Source: Nocardioides sp. Arc9.136 (GTDB taxonomy: Bacteria > Actinomycetota > Actinomycetes > Propionibacteriales > Nocardioidaceae). From it: a stretch of DNA of 64,000 nucleotides. Positions 28,544-37,551 of the stretch are shown here, in pieces; within the stretch, counting starts at the first letter, position 1, and each line of letters starts with the position of its first letter. The stretch lies in assembly GCF_030506255.1 (NCBI RefSeq), contig NZ_CP113431.1:2606001-2670000 (forward strand), read 5' to 3'. The notes beneath the pieces were generated by a model, which worked only from the letters and a program-made list of their open reading frames with translations, made no database searches and was not told the DNA's origin. A program made the translations under genes and the position numbers.

Positions 28544-29596
28544 GTGACCACCACCCAGGCCGGCCCGACCTCGGGCACCCCCTCGGGCGCCGCCACGCGG
28601 CGCCCGAGGCGGCTGCGCGCTGCCTGGCTGCTCGCGAGCCTGCTGCTGCTGGTCGCCCTGGCGGCCCTCTCGGTCGCGGTCGGCTCCCGCGACGTCGGCC
28701 TCGACGACATCGTCGCGGCGCTCGGGGGCTCCAGCGAGACGCTCGACGAGGCCGCGGTCACCAAGCGGATCCCGCGCACCCTGCTCGCCGTCCTCGTGGG
28801 TGCCGCCCTCGGCCTCGCCGGCGCGGTGATGCAGGGCGTGACCCGCAACCCGTTGGCCGATCCCGGGATCCTCGGGGTCAACATGGGCGCCTCGCTGGCG
28901 GTCGTGACCGGCATCGCCTGGTTCGGGCTCACCGCGCCGTCGTCGTACATCTGGGTCGCCATCGGCGGCGCCGCCGTCGCGGCCGTCTTCGTGTACGCCG
29001 TGGGCTCCCTCGGGCGGGGCGGCGCGACGCCGCTCAAGCTCGCCCTGGCCGGCACGGCCACGTCCGCCGCGCTGGTCTCGTTCATCACCGCGGTGGTGCT
29101 GCCCCGCAACGACATCTCCGAGGGCGCGCTGTCGTGGCAGATCGGTGGGGTCGGCGGGGCGTCGTTCGACGCCATCACGCTCGTGCTGCCGTTCCTCGCC
29201 GTCGGGCTGCTGGTCTGCCTCGCCTCGGCCCGCGGGCTCGACTCCCTGGCCCTCGGCGACGACGTGGCCGCCGGCCTCGGCGAGCGGGTGGCCCTCACCC
29301 GCGGCGCGGCGGCGGCCGGCGCGGTGCTGCTCTGCGGGGCGGCGACGGCGGTCGCCGGCCCGATCGGGTTCGTCGGCCTCGTCGTCCCGCACCTGTGCCG
29401 GATGCTCATCGGCGTGGACCACCGCTGGCTGCTGCCGTTCACCGCGGTCGGTGGCGCCGCCCTGCTCACCACCGCCGACGTGCTCGGGCGGATCGTCGCG
29501 CGCCCGAGCGAGGTCGACGTCGGCATCATCACCGCCCTCGTCGGCGCACCGTTCTTCATCCACGTCGTCCGCCGCCACAAGGTGCGTGAGCTGTGA
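28544..29596 (+). CDS. Iron-siderophore ABC transporter permease, FecCD family (first)
   Basis: A 350-residue membrane protein with about ten segments. FecCD features are RIPRTLLAVLVGAALGLAGAVMQGVTRNPLADPGILGVNMGA and the ATPase-contacting region GPIGFVGLVVPHLCRMLIGVDHR. It forms half of the membrane channel. It follows the binding protein by 21 bp and overlaps the second permease by 4 bp. Confidence 0.94.
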   Translation: MTTTQAGPTSGTPSGAATRRPRRLRAAWLLASLLLLVALAALSVAVGSRDVGLDDIVAALGGSSETLDEAAVTKRIPRTLLAVLVGAALGLAGAVMQGVTRNPLADPGILGVNMGASLAVVTGIAWFGLTAPSSYIWVAIGGAAVAAVFVYAVGSLGRGGATPLKLALAGTATSAALVSFITAVVLPRNDISEGALSWQIGGVGGASFDAITLVLPFLAVGLLVCLASARGLDSLALGDDVAAGLGERVALTRGAAAAGAVLLCGAATAVAGPIGFVGLVVPHLCRMLIGVDHRWLLPFTAVGGAALLTTADVLGRIVARPSEVDVGIITALVGAPFFIHVVRRHKVREL

Positions 29597-30672
29597 CCGC
29601 CCCGACCGCCCCGGCCGCCGCGGACCTCACCGCGGACCCGGCCCCCTCCACCGTCGAGCGCGTCGCCCGGGGCCGGGCGCGCCGTGCGGCCAGGCGCCGC
29701 AGCGTCGTGGTCGTGCTCACGGTCCTGGTGCTCGCGACCTTCGCCACCAGCCTCATGGTGGGCCGCACCTTCTACCCGCCGGGCGACGTCCTCTCCGTCA
29801 TCGCCGGGCAGGACGTCCCGGGCGCCTCGTTCACCGTCGGTCGGCTGCGGCTCCCGCGGGCGGTCCTCGCCCTGGTGGTGGGGCTCTGCTTCGGCATCGC
29901 GGGCGTCACCTTCCAGACCATGCTGCGCAACCCGCTGGCCAGCCCCGACATCATCGGCATCAGCACCGGGTCGAGCGCGGCCGCGGCGGTCGGGATCGTC
30001 ACCTTCGGGCTCTCGGGGGCGGCGGTGTCGCTGCTCGCGATCAGCGTCGGCCTCGGCGTCGCGCTGCTCATCTACGTGCTCTCCTTCCGCGACGGCGTCG
30101 CGGGGACCCGCCTGATCCTCATCGGCATCGGCATCGCCGCCATGCTCGAGAGCGTCATCGCCTACGTGCTGAGCCGCGCGGCGGCCTGGGACTTCCAGGA
30201 GGCGGCGCGCTGGCTGACCGGCAGCCTCAACAACGCCGGTTGGGACGACGTCGTCCCGACCGTCCTCGCGCTCCTGGTCCTGGGACCGCTGCTGGTGGTG
30301 AAGTCGGGCGACCTCGACATGCTCCAGCTCGGCGACGACGCCGCGTCCGCCCTCGGCGTCCGGGTCGAGCGGACCCGGATCGTCGTCATCGTCGCCGCCG
30401 TCGGCCTGATCGCCTTCGCCACCGCCGCCACCGGCCCGATCGCCTTCGTCGCGTTCCTCGCCGGCCCGATCGCGGCGCGGATCGTCGGGCCGGGCGCCTC
30501 GCTGCTCGTGCCCTCCGCGCTGGTCGGCGCGCTTCTGGTGCTCGTGGCCGACCTGTGCGGCCAGTTCGCCTTCGACCACCGCTACCCCGTGGGCGTCGTG
30601 ACCGGCGTGCTCGGCGCGCCGTACCTCGTCTACCTCATCGTCCGCACCAACCGCGCCGGAGGCTCGTTGTGA
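29593..30672 (+). CDS. Iron-siderophore ABC transporter permease, FecCD family (second)
   Basis: A 359-residue membrane protein of the same family as its neighbour, with RLPRAVLALVVGLCFGIAGVTFQTMLRNPLASPDIIGIS and TGPIAFVAFLAGPIAARI. The two permeases form a heterodimer. GTGA overlaps join it to the genes on both sides. Confidence 0.94.
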   Translation: MTAPTAPAAADLTADPAPSTVERVARGRARRAARRRSVVVVLTVLVLATFATSLMVGRTFYPPGDVLSVIAGQDVPGASFTVGRLRLPRAVLALVVGLCFGIAGVTFQTMLRNPLASPDIIGISTGSSAAAAVGIVTFGLSGAAVSLLAISVGLGVALLIYVLSFRDGVAGTRLILIGIGIAAMLESVIAYVLSRAAAWDFQEAARWLTGSLNNAGWDDVVPTVLALLVLGPLLVVKSGDLDMLQLGDDAASALGVRVERTRIVVIVAAVGLIAFATAATGPIAFVAFLAGPIAARIVGPGASLLVPSALVGALLVLVADLCGQFAFDHRYPVGVVTGVLGAPYLVYLIVRTNRAGGSL

Positions 30673-31481
30673 CCGCCGACCACACGCTCACCGTCCACGA
30701 CCTCGAGCTGGGGTACGGCGAGCGCACCGTCATCGACTCCCTCGACCTGGTGCTGCCGCCGGGCCGGGTCACCGCGATCGTCGGGGCGAACGCCTGCGGG
30801 AAGTCGACGCTCCTGCGGTCGATGTCGCGCCTGCTGCGCCCGCGGGCCGGCCGGGTGCTGCTCGACGGCGAGCAGGTGCACAAGCTGCCCGCGAAGGAGC
30901 TGGCCCGCACGCTGGGTCTGCTCCCCCAGGCGCCGACCGCCCCCGAGGGCATCACCGTCAGCGACCTCGTCGGCCGGGGTCGCAACCCGCACCAGGGGCT
31001 GCTGTCCCGGTGGAGCAGCGAGGACGACGCCGCCGTCGCGGCCGCGCTCGAGGCGACCGACACCGTCGCCCTCGCCGACCGGCCGGTCGACGAGCTCTCC
31101 GGCGGCCAGCGACAGCGGGTCTGGATCGCCATGGCGCTGGCCCAGCAGACCGACGTGCTCCTGCTCGACGAGCCCACGACGTACCTCGACGTCAGCCACC
31201 AGGTCGAGGTCCTCGACCTGCTCACCGACCTCAACCGCAGCCGCGGCACCACCATCGTGATGGTGCTGCACGACCTCAACCTCGCCGCGCGGTACGCCGA
31301 CCACCTCGTCGCCCTCGCCGACGGCCGGCTCCACGCCGCCGGCGACCCCGCGGACGTGCTCACCGAGGAGACGGTGCGCGCCGTCTTCGGCCTGGACTGC
31401 TCGGTCATCACCGACCCCGTCTCCGGGCGACCGCTCATGCTCCCGATCGGTCGGCACCACGTGGCGGCGCCGGCCTCCTGA
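30669..31481 (+). CDS. Iron-siderophore ABC transporter ATPase
   Basis: A 270-residue FecE-type ATPase. Walker A is GANACGKST at about residues 39-47, the signature motif is LSGGQRQR, Walker B is VLLLDEP and the switch His lies in VLHDLNLAARY. It drives import through the two permeases. The GTG start overlaps the upstream permease by 4 bp and closes the operon. No siderophore biosynthesis genes are nearby, so the system probably takes up siderophores made elsewhere in the genome or by other organisms. Confidence 0.94.
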   Translation: MTADHTLTVHDLELGYGERTVIDSLDLVLPPGRVTAIVGANACGKSTLLRSMSRLLRPRAGRVLLDGEQVHKLPAKELARTLGLLPQAPTAPEGITVSDLVGRGRNPHQGLLSRWSSEDDAAVAAALEATDTVALADRPVDELSGGQRQRVWIAMALAQQTDVLLLDEPTTYLDVSHQVEVLDLLTDLNRSRGTTIVMVLHDLNLAARYADHLVALADGRLHAAGDPADVLTEETVRAVFGLDCSVITDPVSGRPLMLPIGRHHVAAPAS

Positions 31482-31660
31482 CGCCGGCCGCGCCGGCCGG
31501 GCCCACGTGCCGCCCGGTGCCCTCCACTCACCCGGACAGGCGGCGCATGATCCGCGCGGCACGTGGGTACTGCGGGCGCCTCGGTCCGCCACGTGACGCT
31601 TCCGACAGGTGTCGGCCATGGGGCGTGGCGCCCCGAGCACCCCCAGCCCAAGGACTCCCC

Positions 31661-34351
31661 ATGAGGAGACAACCGAGAACGCTCAGCACCGCCCTCGCCG
31701 CCGTCCTCGTCGTCGCCACCCCGCTCGCAGCGGTCTCGGCCGACGGCGACGGGGCCGACCAACGGCCGCGCTTCACCGGCCCCGGCTTCCCGCCACCCGC
31801 CGTCCGTCCCGCCGACACGGGGCTCGCCGCGCCGCTGCCCCGGTGGGACACCTCGGCCGCCGTCGAGCGTCGCGTCCGCGAGATCGTCGCGCAGATGACC
31901 GACGAGGAGAAGGCCGACCTCGCCACGGGCGAGCTCAACAACTTCTTCGGCTTCTACAACGACCCCGTCGAACGGCTCGGCATCCCTGCCCAGACGATGG
32001 CCGACGGGCCCATCGGGGTCAGGGTCGCCAACCCCGAGGTCAACCGGGAGACCACGCAGCTGCCGTCCGGCACCTCGCTCGCCGCCACCTTCGACCCGCG
32101 CGCCGCCCGCCGCTACGGGCGCATCCTGGGGCAGGAGTCCTTCGACACCGGCCACAACGTCCTGCTCGGCCCCACCCTCGACATCACCCGCACGCCGTTG
32201 TGGGGACGGGCGTTCGAGGGGTTCGGCGAGGATCCCCTCGTGTCGGGCGACCTCGGCGCGCAGGTCGTCCGGGGCATCCAGTCCCGCCCGGTCATCGCCA
32301 CCCTCAAGCACCCGTTCGCCTACAACCAGGAGACCGACCGGTTCGACGTCAGCGCGGAGGTCGGTGAGCGGGCGCTCCAGGAGATCTACGTGCGCCCGTT
32401 CGCGATCGCGCAGCGTCGCTCGCACCCCGGCTCGATGATGTGCTCCTTCAACCGGCTCAACGGCATCCACGCCTGCGAGCACCCGGCGCTGAACCGGATC
32501 CTCAAGCAGCAGCTGCGCTTCCGCGGGTTCGTCATGAGCGACTACAACGCGACGCCGAGCACCGTGCAGGCCGCCAACAACGGGCTCGACCAGGAGCAAC
32601 CCGGGGACCAGGGACCCGGCAGCGCCAACTTCGGGGAGCGCCTGCTGGCGGCGGTCGCCGAGGGCGAGGTCAGCCAGGCCCGACTCGACGACATGGCCCG
32701 CCGGATCCTCCGGCCGATGGTCGGCCTGGGACTGCTCGACAGCCGCCCTGCCGTCCGCGAGTGGGACAAGGCGCGCAACAGCACGCAGGCGCGGCGCATC
32801 GCCGCGCGCGGCATGGTGCTGCTGCGCAACCAGGGGCGGGCCCTCCCGCTCGGCACCGGACTGCGGTCGGTGGCCGTCATCGGGCCGGACGCCGACAACA
32901 TCTCCGCCCAGGGCGGGGGCTCCTCGGTCGTGTCGGTCCCGACCCGCTCCGTCAGCCCGCTGGAGGGGATCCGCCAAGCGGTCGGCGACCGCACCCGGGT
33001 TCGGTACGCCCCCGGGATCGAGGGCATCTCCGAGGGCGACCTGCTGCCGGGGCCGCACCCGGTGCCGGCCTCGATCCTCGCCCCCGCGGCCGGCAGCCGC
33101 GAGAACGGGCTGTCCGCGCAGTACTGGAGCAACGACGACTTCGAGGGCGACCCGCACCGCACGGTCGTGGACCCCAACGTCAACGTCGCCTTCGGGTTCC
33201 AGAACTTCGGCGGGTTCAACGCCACCTCGCCGAAGATCCCCTCGCCGGTGGGCGACTTCGCCCTGCTCGGCGACCTCTCCGCGAGGTGGGAGGGCGTGCT
33301 CACCGCCCCGGCGACGGCGCGCTACTCCCTGGGCCTCACGGCCCGTGGGAACGCCCGCCTCTACCTCGACGGCGAGCTCTTCGTCGAGCACACCGGTGAC
33401 CTGTCGTCGGTCGGGAAGCGGGTCCGGCTGCGCAAGGGCCAGGAGGTCACGGTCCGGGTGGAGTACGCCGCGCCCGCCGCCAACCAGTACACCGGCGGGC
33501 AGGTGCGGCTCTTCTGGCGGCACCCGGCCTCGGTGCTGACGCCGAAGATGCGGAGCGCCGTCCGCACCGCCCGGACCGCGGACGCCGCCGTCGTCGTCGT
33601 CCGCGACTACGAGACCGAGGGCGCCGACCGACCGGACCTCCGGCTCCCGAAGGAGCAGGAGCAGCTGATCCGCCAGGTGGCGCGGGTCAACCCCCGGACG
33701 GTGGTCGTCGTGGAGACCGGGGCGCCGAGCAGGGTGCGGCCGTGGATCGGGCGCGTCGAGGGTGCCGTCCAGGCGTGGTACCCCGGGCAGGAGCAGGGTC
33801 GGGCGATCGCCGACGTGCTCTTCGGGCGGGTCAACCCGTCCGGCCACCTGCCGGCGACGATCGTCCGCGGCGAGCGCCAGGTCCCCGGCACGCCAACCGG
33901 TCGCGCCGTGTTCCGCGAGGGGGTGCGCGTGGGCTACCGGGGGTTCTCCCGCTCCGAGGTGAGCTTCCCCTTCGGGCACGGGCTGTCCTACACCCGGTTC
34001 GGGTACGACCGGCTCCGTGCCCGGGTCACGAAGGGCGACCGGACGGCGCTCGTGGTGAGCGTCCGGGTCACCAACCGTGGCGGCCGGGCGGGCGCCGACG
34101 TCCCGCAGGTGTACGTCGGCCGGCTGCCGACCCGCAAGGTCCGGACCCCGGCCCGTCAGCTCGCCGGGTTCGCCCGCGTCGAGCTCCGGCCCGGCCAGTC
34201 CAGGCGGGTGACGATCCGGGTGCCCCGGGAGGCGTTCTCGTTCTGGGACAGTGCCCGTGACCGTTGGGTGACCCCGCGCGGGCCGCTCCCGGTGCTCGTC
34301 GGGCACGACGCCCTCACCCCTGCCGCGCGCACGACCGTGCGCGTGCGCTGA
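31661..34351 (+). CDS. Secreted glycoside hydrolase family 3 enzyme with PA14 domain
   Basis: An 896-residue exported protein with a signal peptide (residues about 1-27). The GH3 barrel at about 60-330 contains MADGPIGVRV, KHPFAYNQET and the nucleophile motif GFVMSDYNA; most relatives have SDW where this has SDY. The second GH3 domain starts near 385 (ARGMVLLRNQG). A PA14 sugar-binding insert covers about 485-625 (LSAQYWSNDDFEG), and a fibronectin-III-like domain ends the protein. It probably trims beta-glucosides or related oligosaccharides outside the cell. AAGGA lies upstream of the ATG. Confidence 0.9.
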   Translation: MRRQPRTLSTALAAVLVVATPLAAVSADGDGADQRPRFTGPGFPPPAVRPADTGLAAPLPRWDTSAAVERRVREIVAQMTDEEKADLATGELNNFFGFYNDPVERLGIPAQTMADGPIGVRVANPEVNRETTQLPSGTSLAATFDPRAARRYGRILGQESFDTGHNVLLGPTLDITRTPLWGRAFEGFGEDPLVSGDLGAQVVRGIQSRPVIATLKHPFAYNQETDRFDVSAEVGERALQEIYVRPFAIAQRRSHPGSMMCSFNRLNGIHACEHPALNRILKQQLRFRGFVMSDYNATPSTVQAANNGLDQEQPGDQGPGSANFGERLLAAVAEGEVSQARLDDMARRILRPMVGLGLLDSRPAVREWDKARNSTQARRIAARGMVLLRNQGRALPLGTGLRSVAVIGPDADNISAQGGGSSVVSVPTRSVSPLEGIRQAVGDRTRVRYAPGIEGISEGDLLPGPHPVPASILAPAAGSRENGLSAQYWSNDDFEGDPHRTVVDPNVNVAFGFQNFGGFNATSPKIPSPVGDFALLGDLSARWEGVLTAPATARYSLGLTARGNARLYLDGELFVEHTGDLSSVGKRVRLRKGQEVTVRVEYAAPAANQYTGGQVRLFWRHPASVLTPKMRSAVRTARTADAAVVVVRDYETEGADRPDLRLPKEQEQLIRQVARVNPRTVVVVETGAPSRVRPWIGRVEGAVQAWYPGQEQGRAIADVLFGRVNPSGHLPATIVRGERQVPGTPTGRAVFREGVRVGYRGFSRSEVSFPFGHGLSYTRFGYDRLRARVTKGDRTALVVSVRVTNRGGRAGADVPQVYVGRLPTRKVRTPARQLAGFARVELRPGQSRRVTIRVPREAFSFWDSARDRWVTPRGPLPVLVGHDALTPAARTTVRVR

Positions 34352-34369
34352 GCGGGGCCGCCCCACCGA

Positions 34370-34405
34370 GCCGGGGTCCGGTCGACTCCTCGACCGGGCC
34401 CCGGC
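34370..34405. terminator. Bidirectional terminator between the GH3 gene and an aldehyde dehydrogenase gene
   Basis: A 16-bp stem (GCCGGGGTCCGGTCGA with its complement, one G-T pair) closes a CTCC loop. It sits between two convergent genes, 18 bp past the GH3 stop and 50 bp past the other stop. Confidence 0.8.
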
Positions 34406-34455
34406 ACGGTTCGGTCTCCGCGGAGCGCCCGAGTGAACGGCCCGGCGCCGCGGAG

Positions 34456-35799
34456 TCAGCCGGCGGTGCGGATGAGCTTCTTGTTGACGAACTCCTCCAT
34501 GCCGTACCGGCCGAGCTCGCGGCCGAACCCCGAGCGCTTCACGCCGCCGAAGGGCAGCTCCGCGGCGTCGAGGCCGACGCCGTTGACGAACACCATGCCT
34601 GCGTCGATCTGGTCCGCGACGCGACGCGCCTGCTCCGGGTCGTCGGTGAAGACGTAGGACCCGAGGCCGTAGGGGGTGTCGTTGGCCAGCCGGACCGCGT
34701 CGTCCTCGTCGGCGGCCCGGAACGCCATCGCGACCGGCCCGAACAGCTCCTGGCGGTACGCCGGGTTGCCCGGCTCGACGCCCGTGAGCACGCCGCTGGG
34801 GTGGAACGCACCGGTCCGGTCCCCGGCGCTGCTCAGCGCCGCTCCCCCGCCCACGGCGGACGCGACCTGGTCGGCGAGGTTGGTCGCGGCCGCCTCGGAG
34901 ACCAGCGGCGAGCCCGGGGAGGCGGCGAGGAGCGCCTCGGTGAACCGCGCGACGAACTCCTCGTAGAGCTCGTCGACGACGATGAACCGCTTGCCGGCGT
35001 TGCACGCCTGGCCGGTGTTCTCCAGGCGGGCGGCCACCGCGGCCTCGACCGTCGCCGCCATGTCGGAGGTGCCGAGCACGACGAACGGGTCCGACCCGCC
35101 CAGCTCGAGCACGACCTTCTTCAGGTGCCGCCCCGCGATCGCGGCGACGGCGGAGCCGGCACGCTCCGAGCCGGTCAGCGAGACGCCCTGCACCCGCGGG
35201 TCGGCGATGATCCGCTCGACCTGCTCGTGTGTGGCGTACACGTTGACGTAGGCGCCCTCGGGCAGGCCGGCGTCGAGGAAGAGCCGGTGCAGCAGCGCCG
35301 CCGAGCGCGGGCACTGCGGGGCGTGCTTGAGCACGATGGTGTTGCCGGTGGCCAGGTTGGGCGCGGCGAACCGGGCGACCTGGTAGGCGGGGAAGTTCCA
35401 CGGCATGATCCCGAGCAGCACCCCGACGGGGGCCCGCCGGATCAGCGCGGAGCCCTCCCCCTCGGCCAGGTCGATCGGCTCGTCGGCCAGGAAGCGGGCG
35501 GCGTTGTCGGCGTAGTAGTCGTAGATGTCGGCGGAGAAGTCGACCTCGCCCTCGGCGTCGGCGAGGGGCTTGCCCATCTCCTCCACCATCGTGGTCGACA
35601 GCTCCTCGCGGCGCTCGCGGTGCAGCTCGGCGACGCGGTGGAGCAGGGCGGCGCGGTCCTCGACGGTCGAGGTCCGCCGCCAGCCGGCGTACGCCGCGGC
35701 GGCGGCGTCGACGGCGGCGTCGACCTCGGCGTCCGTGGCGGTCGGGAAGGTCTCGACCAGGTCGCCGGTGGCGGGGTTCAGCACGGCGTACTCGGGCAT
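34456..35799 (-). CDS. GabD1-like NAD(P)-dependent succinate-semialdehyde/aminoaldehyde dehydrogenase
   Basis: A 447-residue aldehyde dehydrogenase. The general base Glu232 is in LELGGSDPF and the nucleophile Cys266 in NTGQACNAGKRF; MPWNFPAYQVARFAAPNL is typical of the short GabD1 type. AAGGAG precedes the ATG at 35799. It is the last gene of a polyamine-type importer operon, so 4-aminobutanal, 3-aminopropanal or succinate semialdehyde from the imported amine are likely substrates. It is closely similar along its whole length to the enzyme at 49843-51216, with the same ending FVNKKLIRT, which suggests duplication. Confidence 0.9.
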   Translation of the reverse strand: MPEYAVLNPATGDLVETFPTATDAEVDAAVDAAAAAYAGWRRTSTVEDRAALLHRVAELHRERREELSTTMVEEMGKPLADAEGEVDFSADIYDYYADNAARFLADEPIDLAEGEGSALIRRAPVGVLLGIMPWNFPAYQVARFAAPNLATGNTIVLKHAPQCPRSAALLHRLFLDAGLPEGAYVNVYATHEQVERIIADPRVQGVSLTGSERAGSAVAAIAGRHLKKVVLELGGSDPFVVLGTSDMAATVEAAVAARLENTGQACNAGKRFIVVDELYEEFVARFTEALLAASPGSPLVSEAAATNLADQVASAVGGGAALSSAGDRTGAFHPSGVLTGVEPGNPAYRQELFGPVAMAFRAADEDDAVRLANDTPYGLGSYVFTDDPEQARRVADQIDAGMVFVNGVGLDAAELPFGGVKRSGFGRELGRYGMEEFVNKKLIRTAG

Positions 35800-35828
35800 G
35801 GGGGGCTCCTTGGGGTGGCGGGCGGGCG

Positions 35829-36629
35829 TCAGCGGACGGCTTCGACGTCGGACGAGAGCCGTTGCGCGAGCCAGACGGGGACGATGGAGAAGACGATGAG
35901 CACGACCGCCACGACGTTGACCACGGGTGCCTGGTTCGGCCGGAACATGTTGTTGAGGATCCAGATCGGCAGGGTGTTGGCGCCGCTGCCGGCGGTGAAC
36001 GTGGTCACGATGATCTCGTCGAAGCTGAGGGCGAACGCGAGCATCCCGCCCGCCATCAGGGCCGAGCGCAGCTGCGGCAGCGTCACGAGCCGGAAGGTGG
36101 TCAGGACCCCGGCGCCGAGGTCCGCGGAGGCCTCCTCGAGGCTGGTGCCCATCCGGCGCAGGCGGGCCTGGACGTTGTTGAAGACGGTCACGATGCAGAA
36201 CGTCGCATGCGCCACCACGATCGTCCAGAGGCTGAGGTCGACCCCCAGGATGGTGCGGAAGCCGTTGTTCAGCGCGATGCCCGTGACGACGCCGGGCAGG
36301 GCGATCGGCAGGATCACCAGCAGGTTGACCGAGTGCTTGCCGAAGAAGGAGTAGCGCTGCAGCGCGAGGGCCAGGAGCGTCCCGAGCACCAGCGCGATGG
36401 CCGTGGCGAGCACCGCGACCTGCAGGCTGGTCACCAGGGCGTCGCGGGCGCCCTCGCTCCCGGCGGCCCGCCTCCACCACTCGAAGGTCACGCCGTCGAG
36501 CGGCCAGGTCATCGACTGGCTGGGGTTCACCGAGTTCACCACGACCACCAGCAGCGGCAGGTAGACCAGCGCCAGCACGAGGAAGGTGAGCGCGGCGAGC
36601 GTCCGGCGCGCGGTCCGGCTGAGGTTCAT
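35829..36629 (-). CDS. potC: ABC transporter permease, PotC type (spermidine/putrescine)
   Basis: A 266-residue protein with six membrane segments. The ATPase-coupling EAA loop is visible as SLEEASADLGAGVLTTFRLVTLPQL. It pairs with the PotB-type permease, whose stop codon overlaps its ATG by one base. Actual substrate (polyamine, agmatine or another cation) is inferred only from family and operon. Confidence 0.9.
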   Translation of the reverse strand: MNLSRTARRTLAALTFLVLALVYLPLLVVVVNSVNPSQSMTWPLDGVTFEWWRRAAGSEGARDALVTSLQVAVLATAIALVLGTLLALALQRYSFFGKHSVNLLVILPIALPGVVTGIALNNGFRTILGVDLSLWTIVVAHATFCIVTVFNNVQARLRRMGTSLEEASADLGAGVLTTFRLVTLPQLRSALMAGGMLAFALSFDEIIVTTFTAGSGANTLPIWILNNMFRPNQAPVVNVVAVVLIVFSIVPVWLAQRLSSDVEAVR

Positions 36630-37549
36630 CAGAGGTTCTCCAGGGCGCCGGTACGACGGATCGCGGTGAGCAGCACGAGCATGACCACGATGGGGATCAT
36701 GGCGATGGCGGCGGCGAGCGGCAGGTTGTTGGCGGCGCCGGCGTTGACGAAGACCAGGTTGCCGAGCATCTGGCTCGCACCGCCCACGATGTTGACGGTG
36801 ATGTAGTCACCCATGGTCAGCGAGAAGCTGAAGATCGCGCCGGCGATGATGCCGGGCACGAGCAGCGGCATGACGATCGAGCGCAGCACCATGCCCCCGG
36901 ACGCGCCGAGGTCGCCCGCGGCCTCCAGGAGGGAGTCGGGGACCCGCTCGAGCGCCGCGAAGATCGGCAGGATGACGTAGGGCAGCCAGATGTAGGACTG
37001 GGCGATCACCACGGCGGTCAGGCCGTAGCCCGGCGAGCCGATGCCCGACCACTCGGCGAGGCCACCCTCCGAGAGCACCACCCGCCAGGCGAACACCTTC
37101 ACCAGGTAGCTGGCCCACAGCGGGGTGAGCACGGCGACGACGAGCATCCGCCGCGCCCGCGGCGAGGCGACCTTGGCCATGTAGAACGCGATCGGCAGCG
37201 CGATCAGCACGTCGATCACCGTCACCGCCAGCGCCACGCCCACGGTGCGGGCCGCGACGGTGCGGTACACCTCGTTCTCGAGCAGGGTGCGGAAGTTGTC
37301 CAGCGTCCAGGAGCGGTCGATCTCGCTGCTGAGGCTGTCGACGGACCACAGCGAGGTGATCAGGAGCGCGGCGAGCGCCACGACGTAGACGAGCAGCATC
37401 CACGCGAGCGGCGCCGAGAGCAGCAGGCTCAGCCGCAGCCACACCCTGCGGTGCAGCAGCCGGGAGCCCGGCCGGGCCACCGGCGCCCGCAGTGCGGGGT
37501 CGGTGGTCCGGCCGGTCCGGCCGTCGGTGACGGGGGTGGAGGTGGCCAT
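36629..37549 (-). CDS. potB: ABC transporter permease, PotB type
   Basis: A 306-residue protein with six membrane segments after a 45-residue basic, Pro/Thr-rich cytoplasmic start. The EAA loop is SLLEAAGDLGASGGMVLRSIVMPLL. It forms the importer channel with the PotC-type partner. It starts 2 bp after the binding-protein stop. The ATG at 37549 is chosen since further upstream the frame runs inside the binding-protein gene. Confidence 0.9.
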   Translation of the reverse strand: MATSTPVTDGRTGRTTDPALRAPVARPGSRLLHRRVWLRLSLLLSAPLAWMLLVYVVALAALLITSLWSVDSLSSEIDRSWTLDNFRTLLENEVYRTVAARTVGVALAVTVIDVLIALPIAFYMAKVASPRARRMLVVAVLTPLWASYLVKVFAWRVVLSEGGLAEWSGIGSPGYGLTAVVIAQSYIWLPYVILPIFAALERVPDSLLEAAGDLGASGGMVLRSIVMPLLVPGIIAGAIFSFSLTMGDYITVNIVGGASQMLGNLVFVNAGAANNLPLAAAIAMIPIVVMLVLLTAIRRTGALENL

Positions 37550-37551
37550 GG

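Noticed and set aside
30635..35401. A very long minus-strand open frame across the GH3 gene
   Set aside because: It opposes a plus-strand gene with a signal peptide and complete GH3 domains; its translation matches no domain until it runs out of frame through the aldehyde dehydrogenase.
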